This document shows positions 1 through 7,765 of a stretch of DNA of 44,075 nucleotides, one piece after another. The DNA is taken from positions 1 to 44,075 of the forward strand of contig SVRF01000014.1 in NCBI GenBank assembly GCA_015064945.1, given 5' to 3'. Made by a program: the position numbers and the translations under genes. This DNA comes from Oscillospiraceae bacterium. GTDB lineage: Bacteria > Bacillota > Clostridia > Oscillospirales > CAG-382. The notes below the pieces were generated by a model. That model did not search any database. It saw nothing but the letters and a program-made list of their open reading frames with translations, and was not told the origin of the DNA. Within the stretch, counting starts at the first letter, position 1. The number at the start of each line of letters is the position of its first letter.

Positions 1-608
1 GAAGTCCCGCCGCCGTGGGTGGTGATCATAGTGCCGTCTTCTTCTTTATCAAATTCAACACCGAGTTCACCGAGCCACTTAATAGCTTCCGGTGCGTCAC
101 AAACAAGTTTGGAGAGAAGCTCTCTCTTTGCCGCGAAATGTCCGCCGCCGAATGCATCCACAAAATGAATAGCGGGAGAGTCGTTAGGCTTATCTGCCGC
201 CTGAATACCACCTTCTGCCATCATAGTATTGGCATCGCCCATACGAAGCTTGGTTACTACCATAACGTTTGCGCCTGCTTCGTGTGCTTCGATTGCCGCC
301 GATGCACCTGCACCTCCGCCGCCGATTACCAAAACATCGGTTTCGTAATCGGGAGCATCAAGACACACGCTGTCTGCGGTGATGCGGCTGTGAGCCTGAA
401 GGATTTCGGCAAGTTCCTTGGGAACTTTGTCGCCCTTATTGGGGCCGATTTCAAGAACTGAAAATTGATCTGCTTTATAATCGGGATGGAAGGCTGCAAG
501 CACGGTTTCCTTTTGCTCTGCTGTCATACGTACAGGCTCGAGAGCAATATTTTTTTCTCTTGATGCTTCGACCAGCGTGAGAGAATCTTTAAACTGTTCA
601 GAATACAT
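1..608 (-). CDS. frdA: Fumarate reductase/succinate dehydrogenase-type flavoprotein, partial (C-terminus off the window)
   Basis: The reading frame is open from an ATG at 608, after a strong AAGGAGGAA site, to the left edge, giving about 202 N-terminal residues. After an N-terminal extension of about 85 residues comes a Rossmann FAD motif (VLVIGGGGAGASAAIEA). It is followed by the flavoprotein region with AEGGIQAA and, at the edge, THGGG, which matches the FAD-binding part of FrdA/SdhA/TfrA proteins. Members of this family reduce fumarate or oxidise succinate through a covalently or tightly bound FAD. The gene lies 13 bp after the matching Fe-S subunit, at the 3' end of the rex-fumC-hdr-flx operon, and no membrane anchor gene is visible. 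I infer a soluble fumarate reductase. Substrate residues lie outside the window, so a related fumarate-reductase-like oxidoreductase cannot be excluded. Confidence 0.8.
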   Translation of the reverse strand, partial: MYSEQFKDSLTLVEASREKNIALEPVRMTAEQKETVLAAFHPDYKADQFSVLEIGPNKGDKVPKELAEILQAHSRITADSVCLDAPDYETDVLVIGGGGAGASAAIEAHEAGANVMVVTKLRMGDANTMMAEGGIQAADKPNDSPAIHFVDAFGGGHFAAKRELLSKLVCDAPEAIKWLGELGVEFDKEEDGTMITTHGGGT

Positions 609-621
609 TTGTGCTTCCTCC

Positions 622-1296
622 TTACTTCTCTATATCACGGGTGTTGTACAGTTCCTTCATCTCTTCGATAGGCTTTTGCATAAGAGCCTCGATAAGATCG
701 TTGAAACTACCATCCTTGATTTCCTTAACACGGTCTTCAAGGTGACCGCATCCCGGAGCAAGGTACTTACCGTTAATTCTTCTTGCAAGCATTGCAACCT
801 GAGGGTGAGAGATGCCTGCAGGGCATCTTGAAGAGCAAACACCGCACATAACGCAGTCAAAGGACTCTTCGGCACACTTTTCAAAATCTCCGCGCTGAGC
901 GTAAGCTATGTACTGCATAACGTTAAGCCCCTGTGTGCAAGCCTTTGTGCAAGCGTTGCAACCGATGCAAGCGTAAATTTCAGGGTAAAGCTGCATCATA
1001 ACTGTTTCGTTTACGGGAATATTGTTTATGTCGTAAACCTCTTTTGCAAGGGGGAAGAAAGGCAAAGTAGCGATATACATATTATCTTCTACTTTTGTTT
1101 GACAAGCAAGGCAAGCGTGTAATTCCTTATCACCCTTTATGCGGTAAATGGTAGCGCAAGCACCGCAAAAACCGTTTCTGCATCCGCAACCGCGAACGAG
1201 CTGATAACCCGCATACTCCATAGCGGTCATTATGGTAAGATTTTCGGGGACTTCGTATTTCTTACCGAAAAGAAATATATTTATTGTCTTTTCCAT
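622..1296 (-). CDS. frdB: Fumarate reductase-type iron-sulfur subunit (TfrB N-terminal-like)
   Basis: This 224-aa protein has an N-terminal plant-type [2Fe-2S] domain with the cluster GCGCRNGFCGAC and a further Cys pair at HACLAC. Two ferredoxin motifs follow, CIGCNACTKAC and CVMCGVCSSRCP. Classical SdhB/FrdB usually carry one [4Fe-4S] and one [3Fe-4S] site. Here the second motif keeps all four Cys, as in HdrC and in the middle of methanogen thiol:fumarate reductase TfrB. It lacks the C-terminal CCG (HdrB-like) domain of TfrB, but a separate hdrB is in the same operon. Gaps of 12-13 bp to flxA and to the flavoprotein indicate co-translation. Its likely role is wiring electrons to the FAD of the flavoprotein. 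Assignment as a fumarate reductase subunit rests on its neighbour. Confidence 0.82.
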   Translation of the reverse strand: MEKTINIFLFGKKYEVPENLTIMTAMEYAGYQLVRGCGCRNGFCGACATIYRIKGDKELHACLACQTKVEDNMYIATLPFFPLAKEVYDINNIPVNETVMMQLYPEIYACIGCNACTKACTQGLNVMQYIAYAQRGDFEKCAEESFDCVMCGVCSSRCPAGISHPQVAMLARRINGKYLAPGCGHLEDRVKEIKDGSFNDLIEALMQKPIEEMKELYNTRDIEK

Positions 1297-1308
1297 TTGT
1301 TTTCTCCT

Positions 1309-2142
1309 TTAATATTCACTGGGGAGCTCTTCAAGCTCGTCGCATCTGAATACGGGGCCGTCCTTGCAAACGTATTTTGCGCCGACGTTACATCTTCCGC
1401 ATTTACCAACACCGCATTTCATACGGAGCTCCAGCGTAGTGTATACCTGAGTTTTGTCAAAGCCCAGGGCAACAAGGCCTTCAAGCGTAAACTTGATCAT
1501 AACGGGAGGGCCGCAAAGTACTGCTGTCTTGTCGGTATCAAAACCAAGCTCCTTAACGTAGTTCGGTACAAAGCCAACGTGACCGTCCCAATCGGGCTGT
1601 GGATTATCTATTGTAAGGTGCACCTTAACACCTGCATCGTTAGACCATTCCTCTATGATCTCCTTGTAGTCAAGCAGGTCTGCCTTGCTGCGAGAACCGT
1701 AAACGATATCGATATCGCCGTAACGGTCACGGTAGTGACGGCAGTAGTTAATTACGGAACGCAAGGGCGCAAGGCCGACACCGCCCGCAATGAACAAAAG
1801 ATTTTTACCTGCAAAAACATCGTCTACAGGAAAAGGATTACCGTAAGGACCTCTTATTGTGATCTGCTGACCTACCTCTGCCTGATGAAGCCAATCGGTA
1901 ACACAACCGCATTTTTTTATGGAAAACTCCATATACTCGGTATTTGTGGGAGAGGAAGTTATGGAAAACATAGCCTCACCGACACCGGGGATGGAAAGCA
2001 TCGCACACTGCCCGGGACGGTGGTCAAAAGCCTTCTTTCCGTCGGGAGTTACGACCCTGAAGGTTTTGATGTCGGGGGTGTCTATACGAACATCGGTTAT
2101 GACGCCGACGGTCGGAATCAAAGTATCGTTTATATTACTCAC
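1309..2142 (-). CDS. flxA: FlxA-like FAD/NAD(P)H oxidoreductase subunit
   Basis: This protein of about 277 aa belongs to the ferredoxin-NADP reductase/PyrK/AsrB superfamily. The N-terminal FAD-binding barrel contains HRPGQCAMLS and FSITSSP, the NAD domain starts at LLFIAGGVGLAPLRS, and CGPPVM is the usual nucleotide-side motif. A C-terminal Cys cluster (MKCGVGKCGRCNVG, then C at about 256) would hold a [2Fe-2S] centre as in PyrK. I place the start at GTG 2142, because a GGAGG lies 8 bases upstream inside the end of the preceding gene; TTG 2157 is the upstream alternative. The GTG overlaps the stop of the preceding gene, so translation is coupled. In Flx-Hdr complexes this subunit oxidises NADH and passes electrons towards HdrA. 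Confidence 0.85.
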   Translation of the reverse strand: MSNINDTLIPTVGVITDVRIDTPDIKTFRVVTPDGKKAFDHRPGQCAMLSIPGVGEAMFSITSSPTNTEYMEFSIKKCGCVTDWLHQAEVGQQITIRGPYGNPFPVDDVFAGKNLLFIAGGVGLAPLRSVINYCRHYRDRYGDIDIVYGSRSKADLLDYKEIIEEWSNDAGVKVHLTIDNPQPDWDGHVGFVPNYVKELGFDTDKTAVLCGPPVMIKFTLEGLVALGFDKTQVYTTLELRMKCGVGKCGRCNVGAKYVCKDGPVFRCDELEELPSEY

Positions 2143-3163
2143 CCTTATTACCTCCAATCCTCTTCATAACTTTAACGATATTCATAGAAATGGGACATTT
2201 AGCAAGACATCTGCCGCAACCGACACAACTGAAAAGCCCGTCGTTGTTTTCGGGATAGTAAACAAGCTTATGCATAAATCGCTGACGGAAGCGTTCCTTC
2301 TGAGTGAGTCTGTTGTTGCCGTGTGCCATCTTTGTGAATTCGGAATACATACAGGAGTCCCAACATCTGTAACGGATAACTCCGTTGCCGGTATTAAAAT
2401 CCTTGATGTCATAGCACTGACAGGTAGGACAAATAAAGGTGCACGTTCCGCAACCGAGGCAGGAGCTTGAAAGCTCATCCCATGCAGGGTCATCAAAAAG
2501 CTCCATCGTCTTGCCTCCGCCGAATGCATCGGTAGAAAGGTCCTTCAAGGGGAGCTTATCCATTATCTTAGCAACGTTTTCCTTCTGTGCGTTTACAGCA
2601 TCGTCTGTGCATTCTTCAAGAAGAGCGCTTAGACGTTCTATAAGTGCCCTTCCCTTTTCGGTGTTAGGCTGAAGGTAGAGAGAGTCCTCCGTCTTCCATG
2701 CGCTTACATCACCTGCGGGCTCTGCCGCATTGATACCGAAAGTACCGCAGAAGCAGGTTTCGGAAGGTCTTGTACAAGCTGTGGAAACAATTATGCCATG
2801 CTTGCGCTTCATTGCGTAAAAGCTGTCACGAGGCTCGGTGAGGAACACTCTGTCAAGCACATCGAAACTTTTTACGTCACAGGCACGAACACCGAATATT
2901 ACAAAATCCTCGCTTTCGCTTCTTATATCGACTACCTCGATGTTCTTGCCTTCGGTCTTAAATCTCATCAAATCCTCTGTTTGAGGGAAGAAAAAGTCTT
3001 TAGGACTTTTAGTGGTATTAAGCGCACCCGACCACTGTACGCCTTCGCTCCATTCACTGTAGGAAGCAGTGCCGTCAGCATTGTCAACGGGCATATAAAG
3101 CTTTGCTTCTTTTGCTATTTCGGCAAAAAGGCTTTGGATTTTATCAAGAGAACACTTAAACAT
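2135..3163 (-). CDS. FlxB/FlxC-type 4Fe-4S protein (AsrA/sulfhydrogenase-beta-like)
   Basis: This protein of about 342 aa has an N-terminal region of the type found in sulfhydrogenase beta and anaerobic sulfite reductase A (FGVRACDVKSFDVLDRVF, then TACTRPSETCFCG). A C-terminal dicluster ferredoxin domain follows with CLGCGTCTFICPTCQCYD and CVGCGRCLAKCP. The start is set at ATG 3163, seven bases after AGGAGG; ATG 3169 lies too close to that site. The start overlaps the end of the upstream gene. It sits between another Fe-S protein and flxA, as in flxABCD clusters, and probably relays electrons between FlxA and HdrA through FlxD. I cannot say which of the FlxB or FlxC names fits better. Confidence 0.75.
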   Translation of the reverse strand: MFKCSLDKIQSLFAEIAKEAKLYMPVDNADGTASYSEWSEGVQWSGALNTTKSPKDFFFPQTEDLMRFKTEGKNIEVVDIRSESEDFVIFGVRACDVKSFDVLDRVFLTEPRDSFYAMKRKHGIIVSTACTRPSETCFCGTFGINAAEPAGDVSAWKTEDSLYLQPNTEKGRALIERLSALLEECTDDAVNAQKENVAKIMDKLPLKDLSTDAFGGGKTMELFDDPAWDELSSSCLGCGTCTFICPTCQCYDIKDFNTGNGVIRYRCWDSCMYSEFTKMAHGNNRLTQKERFRQRFMHKLVYYPENNDGLFSCVGCGRCLAKCPISMNIVKVMKRIGGNKGE

Positions 3164-4154
3164 TTTCATTCCTCCTATCAAAAACCTCGCCGGGCTCAAG
3201 ATCCTCTATATTATAATCAACAAGAGGCGCTCTGGAACCAACTTCGGCACCTGCCTGATACTCGCCGTAAAATTCGTTGATATCCTTTATGAATTTACGG
3301 TTGAGAAGGTGAAGCGGAATATTTTGAGGACACACTCTGGAGCATTCACCGCAGTCGGTACAACGGCCTGCAACGTGAAAAGCTCTTATGATGTGAAACA
3401 TTTTTTCTTCAAAGCTGTTTGCGGGAGCTTTGTTTTCTACGCCGGACTTAGGGTTATCGAAAACACACTTCTCGCAGGTGCAAGCAGGACAAGCGTCACG
3501 GCAAGCGTTGCAACGGATGCACTTGGAAAGCTCGTTCTGCCAAAAAGCAAATCTTTCATCAGCGCTCATAGCTTCAAGACGTGCAACCTCGTCAAAACGG
3601 GCAGACTCTATAACGTCGCCTTCGTCACCGAGAAGCTCGTCATAAGCCACGTGCTTTTTGCTCTTGCAGTTAATGCAACGCTCAGCAAGAACCTTGCTTG
3701 CGTCAATAATCACCGGCTTGTCAGAATAAATAGTGGTAACAACTATCTTATCACCGTCCTCGTTGATGGAAGAAACACCTTCACCGGATATAGCCTTAAC
3801 CGCCGCTATATCAGCCATACCCTCACAAGGGATACCCACCGCATAAACCTTTTCACGGTCAAAGCGGTGTTCCGTAAGGAGCTGATTAAAGCTGTAAGTA
3901 TCACAGGGCTTAAGGAAAACAAGAATCTTACCCTCAAGCTTTTGGGTTTTGGCAACAAGATATTTGGAAAAATTAGCGCCGCAAAAATCGTTAAATACAA
4001 AACCTGCTTTTAAATCTTCGGTGGTTTTAAAAACGGTAGGAGTAACGTCATAGCCAAACTCGCCTGCGCCCCAGCCAAGCACACAGCTGACTGTTCCGTT
4101 TTCAAGAAGCTCGGACGCTTTTGCAATTAATTGGTCACGCCTTATTTTTTGCAT
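3156..4154 (-). CDS. FlxB/FlxC-type 4Fe-4S protein with FrhB-like N-terminal domain
   Basis: This 332-aa protein has an N-terminal domain resembling the coenzyme F420 hydrogenase beta family (ILVFLKPCDTYSFNQLL, then AVGIPCEGM). A lone Cys pair, CINC, follows. The C-terminus is a ferredoxin domain with CIRCNACRDACPACTCEKC and CTDCGECSRVCP. It overlaps flxD by 13 bp upstream and the next Fe-S protein downstream, so the flx genes are translationally chained. It is probably an internal electron-transfer subunit of the Flx module. There is no signal peptide or membrane segment, so it is cytosolic. The flavin-binding ability of the FrhB-like part is not provable from sequence inspection. Confidence 0.75.
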   Translation of the reverse strand: MQKIRRDQLIAKASELLENGTVSCVLGWGAGEFGYDVTPTVFKTTEDLKAGFVFNDFCGANFSKYLVAKTQKLEGKILVFLKPCDTYSFNQLLTEHRFDREKVYAVGIPCEGMADIAAVKAISGEGVSSINEDGDKIVVTTIYSDKPVIIDASKVLAERCINCKSKKHVAYDELLGDEGDVIESARFDEVARLEAMSADERFAFWQNELSKCIRCNACRDACPACTCEKCVFDNPKSGVENKAPANSFEEKMFHIIRAFHVAGRCTDCGECSRVCPQNIPLHLLNRKFIKDINEFYGEYQAGAEVGSRAPLVDYNIEDLEPGEVFDRRNENV

Positions 4155-4576
4155 CTCAGGTCCTCCAATCTCTTGTTTTCGCCAAGTGCCGCTACCTTTT
4201 CGGCAAAGTCATTCATCGTTGCGGCAAACTTTGCGCCCTCTGCGGCGGAAACCCACTCAACACGGGTGCGTTCTCTCTCTATACCGAGGAAGTCCAGCAT
4301 AGAGAAGAGCGCCGTCATACGGCGACGGGTAAAGTAGTTACCCGATGTGTAGTGGCAGTCACCGGGGTGGCAACCGCAGATTATAACGCCGTCAGCGCCT
4401 CTTTGGAAGGCACGGAGAATAAACATGGGGTTTACTCTGCAAGAGCAAGGAACTCTTATAATTTTTACGTCGGCAGGATATGCAAGGCGGTTGTTACCTG
4501 CAAGGTCGGCGCCCGCATAGGAGCACCAGTTGCAACAAAACGCAACGATTAAGGGCTTGTATTCATTTACTTGCAT
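4142..4576 (-). CDS. flxD: FlxD/MvhD-type [2Fe-2S] electron-transfer subunit
   Basis: This 144-aa protein is a single MvhD domain. The characteristic Cys positions are visible as FCCNWCSYAGADLAG, VPCSCRVNP and CGCHPGDCHY, followed by the conserved GNYFTRRRM stretch. In methanogens MvhD links the [NiFe] hydrogenase to HdrA; in bacterial Flx-Hdr it links the NADH-oxidising module to HdrA. Its start overlaps the hdrA stop by 10 bp, consistent with direct pairing with HdrA. No hydrogenase gene is seen in the operon, so NADH through FlxA is the likelier electron donor than H2. Confidence 0.9.
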   Translation of the reverse strand: MQVNEYKPLIVAFCCNWCSYAGADLAGNNRLAYPADVKIIRVPCSCRVNPMFILRAFQRGADGVIICGCHPGDCHYTSGNYFTRRRMTALFSMLDFLGIERERTRVEWVSAAEGAKFAATMNDFAEKVAALGENKRLEDLRCKK

Positions 4577-6561
4577 ATTGCGTCAACCTCCGCCATAATT
4601 TGATTATTTTTAAATCCGTTAAGGTCCATAGCGCCGGAAGGACAAGCAACCGTACAAGCGCCGCACCCCTGACATACTGCGGGATTTACCGAAGCCACTC
4701 TTCTTACCTTGGTAGTCCTGTCGGGCATACGGAATTCCTTATCGATATAAGAAATTGCGCCGTAAGGACATACCCTCTCACAGCCGGAGCAACCGTTACA
4801 CATAAGCTCGTCAGAGACCGCAACGCAGGGGTTGCCTGTAAGCTTATCTTTAGCGAGAAGACCGATAACCTTGGATGCCGCCGCACCTGCCTGAGATACG
4901 GTTTCGGGGATATCCTTGGGGCCCTGACAAGTACCGGAAAGGAATACGCCTGCCGTAGGGCTTTCTACGGGACGAAGCTTGGGATGCGCTTCGGTAAAGA
5001 AATCATTTGTATCCATACTTGCAGTAAGCATAGTAGCAAGAGGACGTGCAGATTTGTCGGGCTCAATAGCCGCCGCAAGAACAACCAAATCCGCATCGAT
5101 ATGTAACTGTTTATTGCTAAGAAGGTCAGATGCCTGAACCTTAAGCTTATCACCCTCGGGAACGACCTTACCGACCATACCCTTAACGTATTTAACGCCG
5201 TATTCCTCTACTGCACGACGATAGAACTCGTCAAAGTTCTTACCGGGTGTTCTTACGTCGATGTAGAACACGTAAACCTCGGTGTCGGGATATTTATCAC
5301 GGATAAGCATTGCGTGCTTTGCGGTATACATACAACAAATCTTAGAGCAATATTCCTTGCCCTTTTCGGCACAAGCTTCACAACGGGAGCCTACGCACTG
5401 AACGAAAACAATCGTATGGGGATGCTTGCCGTCGGAGGGACGAACAAGCTTGCCTGCAGAAGGGCCTGCGGCGTTTGTAAGACGCTCAAACTCAAGAGAA
5501 GTGATAACGTCCTTGGACTGGTTATATGCAAACTCGTCAAATTTTTCCATACTGATGGGATTGAAGCCGGTAGCAACAACGATTGCGCCGTATTTTTCTT
5601 CTATGATCTCATCCTTTTGGGTGTAATCGATAGCACCTGCGGTACAAACCCTTGCACAAAGACCGCATTTGCCGTTTTTAAGCATATTACAAGCGTTGGG
5701 GTCGATGGTAGCAACCTTAGGAACCGCCTGTGCAAAAGGAATATAAACAGCGTGACGGTTGTCCATACCCAAATTAAACTCGTTGGGTATCTTCTTCATT
5801 GGACATTTTTCGACACAAGCGCCGCAACCGGTACAAATATCTTCTTTAACGTATCTTGCCCTTTTCTTAATTGTTACGTCAAAGTTACCCACGAAGCCGC
5901 TTACATCCGTAACTTCGCTGTAAGAGAAGATACGGATCTTATCATTCTGTGCAACGTCAACCATCTTAGGTGTAAGAATACAAGCTGCGCAGTCAAGTGT
6001 GGGGAAAGTTTTGTCAAGCTGTGCCATCTTACCGCCGATGGTGGGCTGTTTTTCCACTATATCTACGGGGAAGCCTGCATCGGCAATATCAAGAGCGGTC
6101 TGAATACCTGCGATGCCGCCACCGATTACAAGGGCACGCTTGGTAACGGGAGACTCACCGGGGGTAAGGGGCGTATTAAGGTTAACCTTTGCAACAGCCG
6201 CTTTACCGAGAATAATAGCCTTTTCGGTGCCCGTCATTATATCCTTATGTACCCAAGAGCACTGCTCACGAATATTGGCTATCTCTACCATATAGGGGTT
6301 AAGGCCTGCCGCCGCCGCAGTTTTGCGGAAGGTAGCCTCGTGCATTCTGGGAGAACAGGAGCACACCACAATGCCCGTAAGGTTATGTTCTTTAACGGCA
6401 TCCTTTATCATATCCTGACCTGCCTGAGAACACATATATTGATAATCGGTGGAAAAGACTACGCCGGGTTCGTTCTTTAAAGCCTCGGATACTGCCTGCA
6501 CGTCAACCGTACCTGCAATATTGCTTCCGCACCAACATACAAAAACACCAACTCTTTGCAT
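4567..6561 (-). CDS. hdrA: HdrA, flavin-based electron-bifurcating subunit
   Basis: This 664-aa protein has the length of archaeal HdrA. It shows the N-terminal HdrA domain, a thioredoxin-reductase-like FAD fold beginning at VIGGGIAGIQTALDIADAG (about residue 145), and the HdrA signature TFPTLDCAACILTPKM (Cys 191 and 194). An internal ferredoxin motif follows at about residue 243 (CTGCGACVEKCP), with a second Cys group at about 290-310 (CNMLKNGKCGLCARVC). The C-terminus carries two [4Fe-4S] motifs, CNGCSGCERVCP and CQGCGACTVACP. In characterised complexes the HdrA FAD splits electron pairs between low-potential ferredoxin and the HdrB/C branch. It lies 15 bp after hdrC and overlaps flxD. Full conservation of the Cys ligands argues for a working bifurcating subunit. 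Confidence 0.93.
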   Translation of the reverse strand: MQRVGVFVCWCGSNIAGTVDVQAVSEALKNEPGVVFSTDYQYMCSQAGQDMIKDAVKEHNLTGIVVCSCSPRMHEATFRKTAAAAGLNPYMVEIANIREQCSWVHKDIMTGTEKAIILGKAAVAKVNLNTPLTPGESPVTKRALVIGGGIAGIQTALDIADAGFPVDIVEKQPTIGGKMAQLDKTFPTLDCAACILTPKMVDVAQNDKIRIFSYSEVTDVSGFVGNFDVTIKKRARYVKEDICTGCGACVEKCPMKKIPNEFNLGMDNRHAVYIPFAQAVPKVATIDPNACNMLKNGKCGLCARVCTAGAIDYTQKDEIIEEKYGAIVVATGFNPISMEKFDEFAYNQSKDVITSLEFERLTNAAGPSAGKLVRPSDGKHPHTIVFVQCVGSRCEACAEKGKEYCSKICCMYTAKHAMLIRDKYPDTEVYVFYIDVRTPGKNFDEFYRRAVEEYGVKYVKGMVGKVVPEGDKLKVQASDLLSNKQLHIDADLVVLAAAIEPDKSARPLATMLTASMDTNDFFTEAHPKLRPVESPTAGVFLSGTCQGPKDIPETVSQAGAAASKVIGLLAKDKLTGNPCVAVSDELMCNGCSGCERVCPYGAISYIDKEFRMPDRTTKVRRVASVNPAVCQGCGACTVACPSGAMDLNGFKNNQIMAEVDAICK

Positions 6562-6576
6562 TTATCTTTTCCTCCT

Positions 6577-6966
6577 TTACTTTGTGTATTTTCTGAAAGC
6601 GCTTACAAGAAGCTGCTGAGGTGTATCATCTTCAACCATTGCGGGTACATCATTAGCAGTCATACGGTTTGCGCCCTGCTTTTTAATTGCGGTAAGACGA
6701 ACCGCTTCAACTACCTTTGCAGGCTCAACACCTCTGGGACATCTGTCGATGCAGGCAAAACAGGATAAGCACTTATAGAGGGACTCGGAATTCAGGAGAG
6801 GTTCTATATCCCCTGTCTCCACCATTGCTACAAATTGATGAGGATGATATTCCATTTCTTCATAAGCGGGACAGGTTGCAGAGCATTTGCCGCACTTCAT
6901 ACACTTGCTTGTGTTGACGCCGCTCATTCTTATTATTTCGTCACGAAGATACTTACTGTTGTTCAT
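6577..6966 (-). CDS. hdrC: HdrC, iron-sulfur subunit
   Basis: This 129-aa protein has two [4Fe-4S] motifs, CMKCGKCSATCP (about residues 21-32) and CLSCFACIDRCP, in the arrangement typical of HdrC, with a GVEPAKVVEAVR helix after the second. The start is ATG 6966, preceded by AAGGAGG at a good distance and overlapping the hdrB stop by 14 bp; an upstream in-frame start at 7020 would run deep into hdrB and has no ribosome site. HdrC carries electrons between HdrA and HdrB. In this operon it could also feed the fumarate-reductase-type Fe-S subunit, which is an inference from gene order. Confidence 0.9.
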   Translation of the reverse strand: MNNSKYLRDEIIRMSGVNTSKCMKCGKCSATCPAYEEMEYHPHQFVAMVETGDIEPLLNSESLYKCLSCFACIDRCPRGVEPAKVVEAVRLTAIKKQGANRMTANDVPAMVEDDTPQQLLVSAFRKYTK

Positions 6967-7750
6967 TTGTATCCTCCTTAACGCCGAGAGCCTCTGCAAG
7001 AAGCTCTGTAAAATATACAACGGGAATATCTGCGCCTTGCTTTACAAGGTTATATTTGCAAAGAGGACAAGCGGTTATTATCATTTCAGCACCTGCCGCC
7101 TTAGCGTTTTGGACAATTGCACCCGAATTTCTCTTTGCCGCATCAGGACTTTCAACCGAGATGTATCCGCCGCAGCATTCGTTCCTTCTGGCATAAACTA
7201 CTGCGTCTGCACCGAGAGCACGGATGAAATCTTCCATAATTCCGGGGTTTTCGGGATCATCCATACGCATAACCTTGTTGGGACGGAGGAGGAGACAGCC
7301 GTAATACGCGGCAATCTTCCTGCCCTTAAGGCTATTTACAACCTTCTCCTTTATTTTGTCAAAGCCTACAAGGTCACGAAGCATTTCAAGATAGTGGTAC
7401 ACTTCGGCTTCGCCGCAGTAACCGCCGTCCTCTGCCATATAGCGGTTAACCTTGTCAGAAAAGGCCTTGTCTGTTTGCATAGCGTGGTTTGTTTGCTTTA
7501 TAACGTTGTGGCAAGCGGAGCATACGGTAACGAGGGCTTGGTTTCTATCACTTGCGTACTTAAGGGCACGAACAGAAGACAGTTTTGTAGCTACCTCGTT
7601 TTGGGCGGTGGTGAAAACGCCGCCGCAGCACTGCCAATTTTCAATTTCTTCCAAGGTAACGCCAAGAGCCTCAGCCGCTTTGTACGCATAAGTGTCCAGA
7701 TCTTTTGCCTTGTTCTTCAAGGTACATCCGGGGAAATAACTAACCTTCAT
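6953..7750 (-). CDS. hdrB: HdrB, CCG-domain subunit
   Basis: This 265-aa protein has two cysteine-rich CCG domains. The first contains Cys 9 (FPGC), Cys 41-42 (WQCCGG) and Cys 77/80 (CSAC). The second has YYGC, ECCGG and CPLC. In HdrB these ligate two noncubane [4Fe-4S] clusters that reduce a heterodisulfide. Both sets look complete. Bacteria of this type do not make CoM/CoB, so the physiological disulfide or partner is unknown; the fumarate reductase module encoded downstream is the obvious candidate. It is placed between fumC (15 bp gap) and hdrC (overlap). Confidence 0.92.
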   Translation of the reverse strand: MKVSYFPGCTLKNKAKDLDTYAYKAAEALGVTLEEIENWQCCGGVFTTAQNEVATKLSSVRALKYASDRNQALVTVCSACHNVIKQTNHAMQTDKAFSDKVNRYMAEDGGYCGEAEVYHYLEMLRDLVGFDKIKEKVVNSLKGRKIAAYYGCLLLRPNKVMRMDDPENPGIMEDFIRALGADAVVYARRNECCGGYISVESPDAAKRNSGAIVQNAKAAGAEMIITACPLCKYNLVKQGADIPVVYFTELLAEALGVKEDTNEQQ

Positions 7751-7765
7751 TAAATTACCTCCAAT

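Noticed and set aside
1297..2169. Long plus-strand open frame (290 codons) opposite flxA, and similar long plus-strand frames opposite hdrA, fumC, serA and pepV
   Set aside because: They lie antisense to clearly conserved genes, lack ribosome sites and show no recognisable protein features; they follow from codon bias of the real genes.
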